Source: Sphingomonas sp. BGYR3
GTDB taxonomy: Bacteria; Pseudomonadota; Alphaproteobacteria; Sphingomonadales; Sphingomonadaceae
Reading direction: 5' to 3'
Length of the DNA: 64,000 bases
Assembly: GCF_025153455.1 (NCBI RefSeq)
Contig: NZ_JANZNT010000001.1
Location: forward strand, 1,808,001 to 1,872,000
Below are positions 52,222 to 61,738 of the stretch, one piece after another. The position numbers and the translations under genes are program-made. Every line of letters begins with the position of its first letter. The stretch's first letter is position 1. The notes below the pieces were generated by a model. That model was not told the DNA's origin, searched no databases, and worked only from the letters and a program-made list of their open reading frames with translations.

Positions 52222-54229
52222 GGTTCTTGCCCCGCTCGCCATGCTGCTGGCCGTGCCGGTCGCGTCCGCCAGCGCCGATGACGGCGCGGCCGGCGATCAG
52301 CTGGCCCGTTCCGCCCGGCTGATGGCGGCGGGCAATGCCACGGGCGCACGCGCCTGGGCATGGAAGGCCGTTCGCGCCAATCCCGATATGGCGGCGGCGC
52401 ATCTGGCGCTGGCCCGTGCCCATCTGGCGCTGGGCGAGGGCGCACAGGCAGAGGGCGAACTGGAACGCGCCGTTGCCGCCGGGACGCCGCTTGCCGGGGT
52501 GCAGCATCTGCGCGCCCATGCCATCGTGCTGCAGGGCGATGGCCGCGCTGCGTTGCAGGCGGTGGGTCAGGCGCTGCCCGACCACCGCGTCTATGCCTTG
52601 CGGATGCGCGGGCTGGCCATGCTGGCGCTGGGCGATCTGGCGGCGGCGCGCGCCAACCTCGAACAGGCAGTGGCCGCTGCCCCGCGGGACGGTGATGCGT
52701 GGACCGACCTTGGCCGGTTCCGCTTTGTCGCCGGCGATCTGGTCGGTGCCATCGCCGCGTCCGACCGGTCCGTCACGTTGCGGCCGCAGAATGTGAACGC
52801 GCTGGTCCTGCGCGGCGAACTTGTCCGCCAACAGGCCGGGCTGGTCGCATCCATCCCCTGGTTCCGCCGGGCGGTGGCGATCGATGGCTATCATCACGAT
52901 GCGCTGATCGAACTGGCCGCGACGCTGGGCGATACGGGGCACAGTGTCGAGATGCTGGCGATGACCCGCCGCGCGGCAGAGGCGCGCCCGACCAGTCCCC
53001 GCGTGTTCTATCTTCAGGCGCTGCTGGCCGCCCGTGCCGGGCGCTATGCGCTGGCCCGTTCGGTGCTGGAACGGGGCGGTCCCGGCGTGCTGGCCATGCC
53101 CGGCGGGCTGCTGCTGGCCGCGACGCTGGATATGCAGGCGGGCGCCAATGAACAGGCCGCGACCAAGCTGGGCCAGCTGATCGATCAGCAGCCGATGAAC
53201 CTCAACGTCCGTCGCCTGTTCGCGGCCAGCCTGTTGCGGGTCGATGCCGCGCGCAACGCCGTCCGCGTCCTGCGCCCGCTGGTCCTTCGTGCCGATGCCG
53301 ACAGCTATGCGCTGGAACTGGTCGGTCGCGGCCTTGAACGGATTGGTGAGCGGGCAGAGGCGGGCGCCTTTCTGGATCGCGCCGCCTGGCCGGTGCGCGC
53401 TGCGCCTGCGCCCTTTTCCAGCGATGCCGGGCTGGCGGTGCTTCAGGCCGCAGCCGATGAAGCGCCCGGCCGGCCCGATGTCGCCATCCCCTATATCCGC
53501 GCGCTGATCGAGGCTGGACGACCGGCCGATGCGCTTGCCCGGGCACAGCGGGTGGCGGCGGACAATCCCGGCGCGCCGGGCGCGTTCCTGTTGGTCGGCG
53601 ACGTGCTGATGACGCTGAACCGGCCGGCCGATGCGCTGACGCCCTATCGCCGCGCCGCCGCCATCCGGTTCGATCAGCCCGTGCTCCTCCGCCTGATCGA
53701 GGGGATGGAGCGGACCGGCGATGCCGCTGGTGCATCCGGGGTGCTGGCGGGCTTCGTCGCGCAAAATCCGCGCAACCTGATGGCGCTGCGCCTGCTTGCC
53801 GATCGTCAGCTTGCTGCCGGGCGCTATGACGATGCGGTCGACGCGCTGGAGGATATCCGGTTCCGCATCGGCAATCGCGACGCCGCCCTGCTCGCCGCGC
53901 TGGCACAGGGTTATGCCGGGCTGGACGATGCCGATGCCGCCCGCCGCTATGGCGAGGGGGCCTATGCCCTTGCCCCGGCCAATGCCGTCGCCGTCCATGC
54001 CTTTGGCCTATCGCGCCTGGTTGCGGGCGATGCGGCCGGTGCGGTGCCGATCCTGGAAAAGGCGGTGGCGCTTGCCCCGGATCAGGCGGTGCTGCGCTGG
54101 CGGCTGGCTCAGGCCTATGCCGGGGCGGGCCGCCGGACAGAGGCCGCGACCCTGCTGCGCGCGCTGATCGCTGATCCCCGCTTTGTCGACCGGCCAGAGG
54201 CAGAGGCGCTGCTCGCCGGGCTTGCTTGA
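52205..54229 (+). CDS. prsT: XrtA/PEP-CTERM system TPR-repeat protein PrsT
   Basis: 674 residues. An N-terminal signal peptide (about 1-24, LAMLLAVPVASASA) precedes many TPR-like repeats: LARAHLALGEGAQAEGELERAVAAG, LAMLALGDLAAARANLEQAVA, LAQAYAGAGRRTEAATLLRAL and others. Context with PrsK/PrsR and the EPS transferase identifies it as the TPR protein of the system. It probably scaffolds exopolysaccharide export in the periplasm (inference). The lipobox expected in some PrsT lipoproteins is not obvious here. Confidence 0.85.
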   Translation: MTFSPRVLAPLAMLLAVPVASASADDGAAGDQLARSARLMAAGNATGARAWAWKAVRANPDMAAAHLALARAHLALGEGAQAEGELERAVAAGTPLAGVQHLRAHAIVLQGDGRAALQAVGQALPDHRVYALRMRGLAMLALGDLAAARANLEQAVAAAPRDGDAWTDLGRFRFVAGDLVGAIAASDRSVTLRPQNVNALVLRGELVRQQAGLVASIPWFRRAVAIDGYHHDALIELAATLGDTGHSVEMLAMTRRAAEARPTSPRVFYLQALLAARAGRYALARSVLERGGPGVLAMPGGLLLAATLDMQAGANEQAATKLGQLIDQQPMNLNVRRLFAASLLRVDAARNAVRVLRPLVLRADADSYALELVGRGLERIGERAEAGAFLDRAAWPVRAAPAPFSSDAGLAVLQAAADEAPGRPDVAIPYIRALIEAGRPADALARAQRVAADNPGAPGAFLLVGDVLMTLNRPADALTPYRRAAAIRFDQPVLLRLIEGMERTGDAAGASGVLAGFVAQNPRNLMALRLLADRQLAAGRYDDAVDALEDIRFRIGNRDAALLAALAQGYAGLDDADAARRYGEGAYALAPANAVAVHAFGLSRLVAGDAAGAVPILEKAVALAPDQAVLRWRLAQAYAGAGRRTEAATLLRALIADPRFVDRPEAEALLAGLA

Positions 54230-54264
54230 GGGTTCGGCGAACGCGGGTTAGGAGGGCGGCCGTC

Positions 54265-55077
54265 ATGACCGATCCGATCGCCCGCATCGCTGCCGCGCTT
54301 GAACGGCTGAGCCCGCCGCCCGCGCCGATGGCCGATCCGGCTGCGCATCCCGCCTATGGCTGGGACGGTGCGTCGCTGTCGGCGATCGCTGCGTTCCGGC
54401 CGTTGCCGCTCGCCCGGCTGGTCGGGGTGAATCGTCAGCGCGATCTGCTGCTCGCCAATCTTCGCCGGCTGGCCGATGGTGCCGCGGCGCAGGATGTGCT
54501 GCTCTGGGGTGCGCGCGGCACGGGAAAATCGGCGCTGGTCAAATCCGTCGTCGCCGAACTTCAGGGCACGGGGGCCGATATCGCCATGATCGATGTCGGC
54601 GCGGCGCGCATCGCCACCCTGCCCCGGCTGTTCGCGCTGATCGGCGCGGTGCCGCGCGCGTTTGTGCTGTTCATCGACGATCTGGGCTTTGACGCGCCGG
54701 GCGAGGGCCGCGCCTTTCGCTCGCTGCTGGAGGGCGGGGCCGCTGCCCGGCCGGACAATGCCCGGCTGGTCGTCACGTCCAACCGCCGCCACCTCGTCCC
54801 CCGCGATTTCGCGGCAGAGGCCGATGCGATCAATCCGCGCGACACCGCCGACGATCAGCTTGCGCTGGCCGACCGGTTCGGCCTGTCGCTCGGCTTTCAT
54901 GCCGTGGATCAGGATCAGTATCTGGCGGTGGTCCATGCCCATGCCGCCGCGCTGGGCCTGGTTGCCGACGATGCCGATGCGATCCGCTGGGCGACGCAGC
55001 GCGGCGCGCGGTCGGGCCGGGTCGCGTGGCATTATGTCGTGGATCTGGCCGGGCGGGCCGGGGTGCCGGTCGCCTGA
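54265..55077 (+). CDS. DUF815 AAA-type ATP-binding protein
   Basis: 270 residues from ATG 54265, with AGGAGG upstream. P-loop VLLWGARGTGKSALVKSV and Walker B FVLFIDDLGFD; NARLVVTSNRRHLVPRDF follows as sensor I. DUF815 ATPases are cytosolic and of uncertain function. It stands after the PEP-CTERM genes by 35 bp and is probably an independent core gene. Confidence 0.9.
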   Translation: MTDPIARIAAALERLSPPPAPMADPAAHPAYGWDGASLSAIAAFRPLPLARLVGVNRQRDLLLANLRRLADGAAAQDVLLWGARGTGKSALVKSVVAELQGTGADIAMIDVGAARIATLPRLFALIGAVPRAFVLFIDDLGFDAPGEGRAFRSLLEGGAAARPDNARLVVTSNRRHLVPRDFAAEADAINPRDTADDQLALADRFGLSLGFHAVDQDQYLAVVHAHAAALGLVADDADAIRWATQRGARSGRVAWHYVVDLAGRAGVPVA

Positions 55078-55129
55078 AAATCGGGCGGGATGGCTGGCGG
55101 CGGGCGGAACGATCGCCTAGCTAAAGGCA

Positions 55130-56014
55130 ATGACTGAAAGCCAACTGCCAAAGCGCGTGTTTCGCCGCGCTGAAGAAGACGCCGAAACCGCCCGTTGCGG
55201 CACCCATACGCCGCAGACGGAGCATCCCTCCTATCGCCTCGCCTTTCAGGACATGGATTTCCTGTTGCGCGAGGATCTGCGCCCCATCCGCTTCCAGCTT
55301 GAGCTGCTCAAGCCGCAGCTGGTGATGGACGAGGCAAAGATCGGCTCCACCCTCGTCATCTATGGCTCGGCCCGGATTCCCGAACCGGCCAAGGCGCAGG
55401 CGCTGCTCGATCTGGCCAGCGACGATCAGGCGCGGCGCATCGCGGAGCGGCTGGTCGCCAAATCCCGTTATTATGACGAGGCAAAGGCGCTCGCCACCCT
55501 GGCCAGCGCCTATCCGGTGGACCCCGACGGCACGCGCCAGTTCGTCGTCTGCTCCGGCGGCGGCCCGTCGATCATGGAAGCGGCCAATCGCGGCGCGTGC
55601 GAGGCGGGGGCCGAATCCATCGGCCTTAACATCGTCCTGCCGCATGAACAGGCGCCCAACCCCTATGTGACGCCGGCCTTGTCGATGCAGTTCCACTATT
55701 TCGCGCTGCGCAAGATGCACTTCCTGCTGCGCGCGCGCGCCGTCGCGGTGTTCCCCGGCGGATTTGGCACCTTTGACGAGGCGTTCGAGCTGCTGACTCT
55801 GATGCAGACCGGCAAGGTCGAGCGGATGCCCGTTCTGTTCTATGGCCGCGAATTCTGGGAACGGGTCATCAATTTCGAGGCTTTGTGCGAAGAAGGCGTG
55901 ATCTCGCCGCGTGACCTCGACCTGTTCCATTATGTCGAAACGGCGCAGGAAGGATGGGATTACATCCAGGGCTATTATGCGATGCGCGAAAAAATGGCCC
56001 AGGCCGCGCAATGA
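55130..56014 (+). CDS. LOG family protein (large form)
   Basis: 294 residues. GSARIPEPAKAQALLDLA at the start, VVCSGGGPSIMEAANRGACEAGA, and the LOG signature VFPGGFGTFDEAFELLTLMQTGK. Many members hydrolyse nucleoside monophosphates such as cytokinin ribotides. The larger form includes about 70 extra N-terminal residues with a DMDFLLREDLRP segment. The bacterial substrate is unknown. Confidence 0.9.
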   Translation: MTESQLPKRVFRRAEEDAETARCGTHTPQTEHPSYRLAFQDMDFLLREDLRPIRFQLELLKPQLVMDEAKIGSTLVIYGSARIPEPAKAQALLDLASDDQARRIAERLVAKSRYYDEAKALATLASAYPVDPDGTRQFVVCSGGGPSIMEAANRGACEAGAESIGLNIVLPHEQAPNPYVTPALSMQFHYFALRKMHFLLRARAVAVFPGGFGTFDEAFELLTLMQTGKVERMPVLFYGREFWERVINFEALCEEGVISPRDLDLFHYVETAQEGWDYIQGYYAMREKMAQAAQ

Positions 56015-56023
56015 CATCGACCG

Positions 56024-56059
56024 TCCCTGTCATCGCCACGCGTGTGGCGGTGACAGGGA
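56024..56059. terminator. 16-bp hairpin between convergent LOG and cytochrome c genes
   Basis: TCCCTGTCATCGCCAC (56024-56039) pairs with GTGGCGGTGACAGGGA (56044-56059) with a single wobble and a 4-nt loop. It is very stable. There is no U-tract on either strand, so bidirectional Rho-independent termination is only inferred. Confidence 0.6.
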
Positions 56060-56073
56060 AACGGGATCGCGCT

Positions 56074-56688
56074 TTACTGGGCGGCGTTGGCCATCGCGTC
56101 GGCAGGCGCTGCCTCAGCAGCGGCCGCATCGGCAGCCGGGGCCGCAGCGCCCTCTGCCGGGGCGGCGGGAAGCGGCAGGTTCGACCCCTGCGAATTCAGA
56201 TAGGCGATGACATTGGCGCGGTCTTCCGGCTTGGACAGGCCGGCAAAGGTCATCTTGGTGCCCTCGGCATATTTGCGCGGGCTCTTCAGCCACTGGTTCA
56301 TCGAATCGAAGTCCCAGTTGCCGCCAACCGCCTTCAGCGCGTCGGAATAGGCAAAGCCGGCAACCGCCGCATGCGGCTTGCCCAGGATGCCCCACAGATT
56401 GGGACCGATGCCGTTGGCACCGCCCTGATTCACCGAATGGCACGCCGCGCACTTCTTGAACACCTCGGCACCCGCGGCAGCATCGGCCGTCTGGAGCAGC
56501 GCCGCGATCGGCGGTTCGGCCGCACCGCCGCCGCCGCCGCCACCGGCATCCTCGGCCGCTGCAACCGGATAGCCCTGCTTTTCCGGGGCTTCACCGTGAA
56601 AGATCATGCCGCTCGCGATCGACAGGCCCAGCGCAGCCGCGCATCCCGCCAGCACCCAACCCGCGATCGTGTTCGTCTGATTGTCCAT
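56074..56688 (-). CDS. membrane-anchored c-type cytochrome (CycM-like)
   Basis: 204 residues from ATG 56688. One membrane helix (about 8-30) anchors the protein; a Gly-rich linker (GGGGGGG near 50) follows. The haem-binding CAACH (80-84) is in VFKKCAACHSVNQGG and the axial Met146 in GTKMTFAGL. The C-terminal 30 residues are Ala/Pro-rich low complexity. CycM-type cytochromes pass electrons to cytochrome oxidase in the periplasm. It is divergent from pheA. Confidence 0.92.
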   Translation of the reverse strand: MDNQTNTIAGWVLAGCAAALGLSIASGMIFHGEAPEKQGYPVAAAEDAGGGGGGGAAEPPIAALLQTADAAAGAEVFKKCAACHSVNQGGANGIGPNLWGILGKPHAAVAGFAYSDALKAVGGNWDFDSMNQWLKSPRKYAEGTKMTFAGLSKPEDRANVIAYLNSQGSNLPLPAAPAEGAAAPAADAAAAEAAPADAMANAAQ

Positions 56689-56838
56689 GTTCCGTGCGTT
56701 GTCCCGCATGAAGAAAATTAGGTCGGCTGATCCCTTACCGACGCAGGTGCAGCACCGCAAGCCGTGGCTTTGCCGCGCCGGCCCGCGATCCGGCCCGCGT
56801 CTTGCGCCGGCGGGGGGCGGGGGCTAATCGCGCCGTCG

Positions 56839-57729
56839 ATGCAGCAATTCGCCGCCCCCGCCCGTCCGCTGGTTCAGCGCATGACCGCCGCCGCCCTGGC
56901 CGATCCGGCGCGCGCCGTCGCGTTTCAGGGCGCACCCGGCGCGAACAGCCATGTCGCCGCGCTGGAAGCGTTTCCGGATTGCGCGCCGCTGCCCTGTTTC
57001 AGCTTTCTGGAGGCGATCGACGCAGTGCGCGACGGGCGCGCGGATTGCGCGATCATCCCCATCGAAAACTCGCTGCACGGCCGCGTTGCCGACATCCATT
57101 TCCTGCTCCCCGAATCCGGTCTGGTCATCACCGGCGAACATTTCCTGCCGATCCGCCACGCGCTGCTCGGCCGTGGCCCCGTGGCAGGCGTGCGCCGCGC
57201 GATCAGCCATGAACAGGCGCTGGGCCAGTGCCGCCACTGGCTGCGCAGCCACGACATCGAACCGGAAGTCTATGCCGACACCGCCGGGGCGGCCGCGCTG
57301 GTCGCGGCATCCGGCGATCCCGCGCTGGCCGCGCTCGCCCCGCCGGGGGCCGCCGCGCTCTATGGGCTTGAGGTGCTGGCCAGCGATATCGCGGATGCCG
57401 ATCACAACACCACGCGCTTCGTCGTGCTGGCGCGTCAGGCACCGGATGCGCAGCCCGCCGGTCCGCACATGACGACCCTGGTGTTCGAGGTGAAGAACGT
57501 GCCCGCCGCGCTGTACAAGGCGATGGGCGGTTTCGCCACCAACGGCGTCAACATGACCAAGCTGGAAAGCTATCAGACCGGGGCCAGCTTTGCCGCCACG
57601 CAATTCTATTGCGACATCGAAGGGCGGCCGGGCGATGCCGCCGTCGATCGCGCGCTGGATGAACTGCGTTTCCATTCCAAATGGGTCCGGCTGCTCGGCA
57701 CCTATACCCAGGCGCGCAAGCGCGGCTGA
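56839..57729 (+). CDS. pheA: prephenate dehydratase
   Basis: 296 residues from ATG 56839. PDT domain: AVAFQGAPGANSHVAALEAFP, IPIENSLHGRVADIHFLL, ISHEQALGQCRHWL and DADHNTTRFVVLARQ with the catalytic Thr-Arg-Phe. C-terminal ACT domain: TTLVFEVKNVPAALYKAMGGFATNGVNMTKLESYQ, binding Phe for feedback inhibition. It is monofunctional, lacking chorismate mutase. It converts prephenate to phenylpyruvate. Confidence 0.96.
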   Translation: MQQFAAPARPLVQRMTAAALADPARAVAFQGAPGANSHVAALEAFPDCAPLPCFSFLEAIDAVRDGRADCAIIPIENSLHGRVADIHFLLPESGLVITGEHFLPIRHALLGRGPVAGVRRAISHEQALGQCRHWLRSHDIEPEVYADTAGAAALVAASGDPALAALAPPGAAALYGLEVLASDIADADHNTTRFVVLARQAPDAQPAGPHMTTLVFEVKNVPAALYKAMGGFATNGVNMTKLESYQTGASFAATQFYCDIEGRPGDAAVDRALDELRFHSKWVRLLGTYTQARKRG

Positions 57730-57768
57730 ACCATTGGCGGATGGGCCGCAGCGCCCTATGTCGAACCG

Positions 57769-59115
57769 ATGCTGACGATTGAACAGGCCGTGGCGCAGGC
57801 CAGCGCCGCCGTCGATGCCGCCCGCCGCGCGGGCGCCGATGCCGCCGATGCGCTGATCGCCGCCGATACCGCGATCGGCGCGTCAGTGCGCCTTGGCGTG
57901 CTGGAGGATGTCGACCGGTCGGAGGGCGCGGAACTTGGCCTGCGCGTCTTTGTCGGCAAGCGGTCGGCCAGCGTTTCGACCAGCGATTTCGGCCCCGATG
58001 CGCTGCGCACCATGGCCGAACGCGCCGTGGCAATGGCGCGGCTGGCGCCAGAGGATGACTGGGCCGGCCTTGCGCCGGCAGAGCGGCTGATGCACGGGGA
58101 TGCCCCGCTGCTCGACCTGGACGATGGCGGCGATGCCGACCCGGCGGTGCTCAAGGACCGCGCGCTTGCGGCAGAGGATGCGGCCCGCGCGGTTTCGGGC
58201 GTCACCAACAGCGAAGGGGCGGGGGCCAGCGCCAGCCGCGGGATCACCGCCCTTGCCACCAGTCACGGCTTTGCCGCCGGCTATGCCGCCACCGGCTATT
58301 CCGTATCGGCCAGCGTGCTGGCCGCCGACGATGCCGGGATGCACCGCGATTACGCGCATCACACCGCCCGGCACCAATCGATGCTGGAACCACCGGCGCT
58401 GGTCGGCGCGCGCGCGGGCGAACGGGCGGTGGCGCGCCGCGCGCCGGTTCGCATCGACAGCGGACCCATGCCGGTGCTGTTCGATCCGCGCGTCGGGTCC
58501 AGCCTGATCGGTCATCTGATCGGCGCGATTGCCGGGTCGGCCATTGCCCGGCGCACCAGTTTCCTGATCGACGCGCTGGGCACCGCCATCCTGCCCGCCG
58601 GGATCACGATCATGGACGATCCCCATCGCCCGCATGGCCTGCGCTCCCGCCCGTTCGATGGCGAAGGGCTGCCGGTGTCGCCGCTGGCCATCGTCCATCA
58701 CGGGGTGCTTCAGACATGGCTGATGGATTCCGCCTCCGCCCGTCAACTTGGCCGTGAACCCACCGGCCATGCCACGCGCGGCCTGTCCGGTCCGCCGGGC
58801 GTCACGGCCAGCAACGTGCATCTGGAAGGGGGCACCATCCCGCCCGAAACGCTGATCGGCGATGTGCGGCGCGGCATCTATGTCACCGAACTGATCGGTC
58901 AGGGGGTGAACGGCATCACCGGCGATTACAGTCGCGGCGCTTCCGGCTTCCTGATCGAGGATGGGCAGATCGGCCCAGCGGTTCAGGAAATCACGATTGC
59001 GGGCAATCTGAAACAGATGTTCCTGGCGCTGACCCCGGCGAACGACCTTGAATTTCGCTATGGCATCAACGTCCCCACCCTGCGCATCGACGGGATGACG
59101 GTGGCGAGTGGCTGA
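57769..59115 (+). CDS. pmbA: TldE/PmbA metalloprotease-related subunit
   Basis: 448 residues. The family N-domain includes EDVDRSEGAELGLRVFVGKRSASVSTSD; the C-domain has PVLFDPRVGSSLIGHLIGAIAGSAI and GVTASNVHLEGGTIPPETLIGDVRRGIYVTELIGQGVN. PmbA/TldE lacks its own metal HExxxH and works as a heterodimer with TldD in peptide maturation or turnover. No tldD is in the window. cysQ overlaps its end by 8 bp. Confidence 0.93.
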   Translation: MLTIEQAVAQASAAVDAARRAGADAADALIAADTAIGASVRLGVLEDVDRSEGAELGLRVFVGKRSASVSTSDFGPDALRTMAERAVAMARLAPEDDWAGLAPAERLMHGDAPLLDLDDGGDADPAVLKDRALAAEDAARAVSGVTNSEGAGASASRGITALATSHGFAAGYAATGYSVSASVLAADDAGMHRDYAHHTARHQSMLEPPALVGARAGERAVARRAPVRIDSGPMPVLFDPRVGSSLIGHLIGAIAGSAIARRTSFLIDALGTAILPAGITIMDDPHRPHGLRSRPFDGEGLPVSPLAIVHHGVLQTWLMDSASARQLGREPTGHATRGLSGPPGVTASNVHLEGGTIPPETLIGDVRRGIYVTELIGQGVNGITGDYSRGASGFLIEDGQIGPAVQEITIAGNLKQMFLALTPANDLEFRYGINVPTLRIDGMTVASG

Positions 59116-59899
59116 CGGCGGCGGCGATGCCCTGACCCGCGCGGTCGCCGATGCCGTCCGCACGGCCGGCGATCTGGCGCATGATCGCTGGCAGGGCGCA
59201 TTCAATGCCTGGGAAAAATCGCCGGGCCAGCCGGTATGCGACGTGGATCTTGAGGTGGATGATCATCTCAAGCGGTCGCTGGCGGCAATCGACGGCGATG
59301 CCGGATGGCTGTCCGAAGAAACGCTGGACCGGTCCGACCGGCTGATGCGGCGGCGGGTCTGGGTGGTCGATCCGATTGACGGGACCCGCGATTTCATCCG
59401 CCGCCGCCCCGGCTGGGCGGTGTCGGTCGCGCTGGTCGAGGGGGAGCAGCCGCTGGTCGCCGCGCTCTATGCCCCGGTCACTGGCCAGTTGTGGCTGGCC
59501 CGCGCGGGCCGCGGCACGATGCTGAACGACGTGCCGGTGCGCGCTTCGGATCGCACCGACCTGCCCGGCGCGCGGGTTCCCGCCGACACGCTGCCCAGCG
59601 CCGACCGCGATCTGGTCGCGGTGGCAAAGCCGAACAGCATCGCGCTGCGCATCGCGATGGTTGCGGGCGGCGATGCCGATCTGCTCGCCACGATCCGCTG
59701 GGGCCATGAATGGGATATCGCCGCCGCCGTTCTGATCGCGCGAGAGGCCGGCGCGCTGGTCACCGATGCGCTGGGGCGGAAATTGCGGTTCAACACGCCC
59801 CGCGGTCAGGCGTTCGGCGTCATCGCCGCCGCGCCGGGCATCCATGCCGCTGCAATCGAGCGGCTGCGCGACCGCGCCGTGGAAGCCCTCGGCCGCTGA
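59108..59899 (+). CDS. cysQ: inositol monophosphatase family / 3'(2'),5'-bisphosphate nucleotidase (CysQ-like)
   Basis: 263 residues, GTG 59108 overlapping pmbA by 8 bp. Metal-binding DPIDGTRDFIRRRPGWAVSVALVEG and the GHEWDIAAAVLIAREAGALVTDALG motif are characteristic. CysQ-type enzymes hydrolyse PAP (3'-phosphoadenosine 5'-phosphate) in sulfate assimilation. An inositol-monophosphatase-like substrate cannot be excluded. It converges on purK with 16 bp between. Confidence 0.88.
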   Translation: MADGGGDALTRAVADAVRTAGDLAHDRWQGAFNAWEKSPGQPVCDVDLEVDDHLKRSLAAIDGDAGWLSEETLDRSDRLMRRRVWVVDPIDGTRDFIRRRPGWAVSVALVEGEQPLVAALYAPVTGQLWLARAGRGTMLNDVPVRASDRTDLPGARVPADTLPSADRDLVAVAKPNSIALRIAMVAGGDADLLATIRWGHEWDIAAAVLIAREAGALVTDALGRKLRFNTPRGQAFGVIAAAPGIHAAAIERLRDRAVEALGR

Positions 59900-59915
59900 T
59901 CAGCGCGGCCACTGA

Positions 59916-60986
59916 TCAGCGTGTCACGCGCGTCACATGGCCCATCTTGCGGCCCGGACGGATCTCCACCTTTCCATACAGGTGCAGGTGCGCGCCCGGC
60001 TCTGCCATCAGGTCGGGCCAGCGGCGCGCATCCTCGCCGATCAGGTTTTCCATGGCCACGCCCTGGCCGGTCAGGCCCGTCGGCCCCAGCGGCAGGCCAC
60101 AGATCGCGCGGACATGGTTTTCGAACTGCGATGTTTCCGCGCCCTCGATCGTCCAGTGCCCGCTATTGTGCACACGCGGCGCCATTTCGTTGAACACCGG
60201 CCCGTCCGGCCCGCAAAAGAATTCCAGCGTCAGCACGCCGATATAACCCAGCCGCTCCGCCACCCGTCCGGCCAGCGCCGCCGCCTCGGTCCACTGCGCC
60301 GCGACCGGCGCGGGCGCGGGCACGGCGGATGTTGCCAGAATGCCGTCCCGGTGCGTGTTCAGCGGCGGGGGATACCCCTGCACCGCACCATCCGCACCGC
60401 GCGCCAGCAGGATCGAAAACTCGTGCTCGAACCGGACAAACCCCTCCAGGATCGCGGGCTGTCCGCCAATCGCCGCCCACGCCGCGTCCGCATCGGCGGG
60501 GGACATCAGCCGCGCCTGACCCTTGCCGTCATAGCCGAAGCGGCTGGTCTTCAGGATCGCGGGCGTCCCGATTTCGGCAATCGCCCGGTCCAGCGCCGCG
60601 CGATCCACGACAATCCTCCAGGGGGCGGCGCGCCCGCCCAGCGCCTCGACAAATCGCTTTTCCAGCACCCGGTCCTGCGCGGTGCGCAGCGCCTCGACGC
60701 CGGGGCGCACGGGCACGCTGTCGGCCAGCGCCGCGATCGGCCCCGCCTCGATATTCTCGAATTCGTACGTGACGACATCCACCGCGCGGGCGAATCCGGC
60801 CAGCGCGTCGGCATCGTCATAGGCGGCCTTGGTAAACGCGTTGCAGATGTCGTTGGCCGGGCCGCTGGCGGGCGCGAACACATGCACGCGATAGCCAAGC
60901 TGCGCCGCCGCCACGCCCAGCATCCGGCCCAGCTGTCCCGCACCGATGATGCCGATGGTCGATCCGGGTGGAAGCGCGCCGTTCAT
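59916..60986 (-). CDS. purK: 5-(carboxyamino)imidazole ribonucleotide synthase
   Basis: 356 residues from ATG 60986, overlapping the purE stop by 4 bases. ATP-grasp fold: [76 protein letters not shown] and [11 protein letters not shown]. It carboxylates AIR using ATP and bicarbonate. It makes the pair with purE for de novo purine synthesis. Confidence 0.97.
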   Translation of the reverse strand: MNGALPPGSTIGIIGAGQLGRMLGVAAAQLGYRVHVFAPASGPANDICNAFTKAAYDDADALAGFARAVDVVTYEFENIEAGPIAALADSVPVRPGVEALRTAQDRVLEKRFVEALGGRAAPWRIVVDRAALDRAIAEIGTPAILKTSRFGYDGKGQARLMSPADADAAWAAIGGQPAILEGFVRFEHEFSILLARGADGAVQGYPPPLNTHRDGILATSAVPAPAPVAAQWTEAAALAGRVAERLGYIGVLTLEFFCGPDGPVFNEMAPRVHNSGHWTIEGAETSQFENHVRAICGLPLGPTGLTGQGVAMENLIGEDARRWPDLMAEPGAHLHLYGKVEIRPGRKMGHVTRVTR

Positions 60987-61471
60987 TGCGGTGCGTCCGC
61001 CACGCTGTCGGTCTGCGCCGCGCGCCATGCCTTCAACCGCTCGGCCAGCGCCTCGTCCTGCGTCGCCAGGATCGCTGCGGCCAGCAGGCCGGCATTGGTC
61101 GCCCCCGCCTTGCCGATGGCCAGCGTGCCTACCGGAATCCCGCCCGGCATCTGCACGATCGACAACAGGCTATCCATGCCCGACAGCGCCTTGGATTCCA
61201 CCGGCACGCCCAGCACGGGCAGGTGCGTCATCGCCGCCGCCATGCCGGGCAGGTGCGCCGCCCCGCCCGCGCCGGCCACGATCACCTTCAGTCCCCGGTC
61301 GGCGGCGGATTGGGCATAATCGTACAATCGCTGCGGCGTGCGATGCGCGGAAACCACCTTTACCTCGTGCGGCACCGCCAGCGCAGCCAGCGCGTCGGCG
61401 GCATGGCGCATCGTTTCCCAATCGGATGTGCTGCCCATGATGATGCCGACCAGCGGCTGGCGATCGGCCAT
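60983..61471 (-). CDS. purE: N5-carboxyaminoimidazole ribonucleotide mutase
   Basis: 162 residues from ATG 61471. [60 protein letters not shown], and [27 protein letters not shown] are the class I PurE motifs with the catalytic His in SAHR. It isomerises N5-CAIR to CAIR. It is divergent from the winged-helix gene, 267 bp apart. Confidence 0.97.
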   Translation of the reverse strand: MADRQPLVGIIMGSTSDWETMRHAADALAALAVPHEVKVVSAHRTPQRLYDYAQSAADRGLKVIVAGAGGAAHLPGMAAAMTHLPVLGVPVESKALSGMDSLLSIVQMPGGIPVGTLAIGKAGATNAGLLAAAILATQDEALAERLKAWRAAQTDSVADAPQ

Positions 61472-61599
61472 CTGTCTTCCCCTCACCGCGGCAGGAAACG
61501 CCTGACTGGCGGCGGGTTAGCCGGGCTTCCGGCCAAGAGCAACGGGGATTGGCCCGGCCTGTGGCCCCAACCCGCAAAAACCCAGGTCGAACAGGGTTA

Positions 61600-61621
61600 A
61601 TGTCCCGCACCTACGGGACAT
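61600..61621. promoter_or_regulatory. perfect 8-bp dyad in the purE / winged-helix divergent region
   Basis: ATGTCCCG (61600-61607) and CGGGACAT (61614-61621) with a 6-bp spacer form a 22-bp inverted repeat. It lies 117 bp upstream of the winged-helix gene ATG and 129 bp from purE. A regulator operator or a leader hairpin is inferred; the winged-helix protein is a candidate binder. Confidence 0.5.
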
Positions 61622-61738
61622 GACGGCGGCGCCCGCATCCGCTAAGCGCACCCTGTTTCCAGCGAGAAACCGGCCGGCACTACGGATCGGCACTGCGGCA
61701 CCCTGTCGCCATCCATCAGGACGAGAGCATTGAAACTT

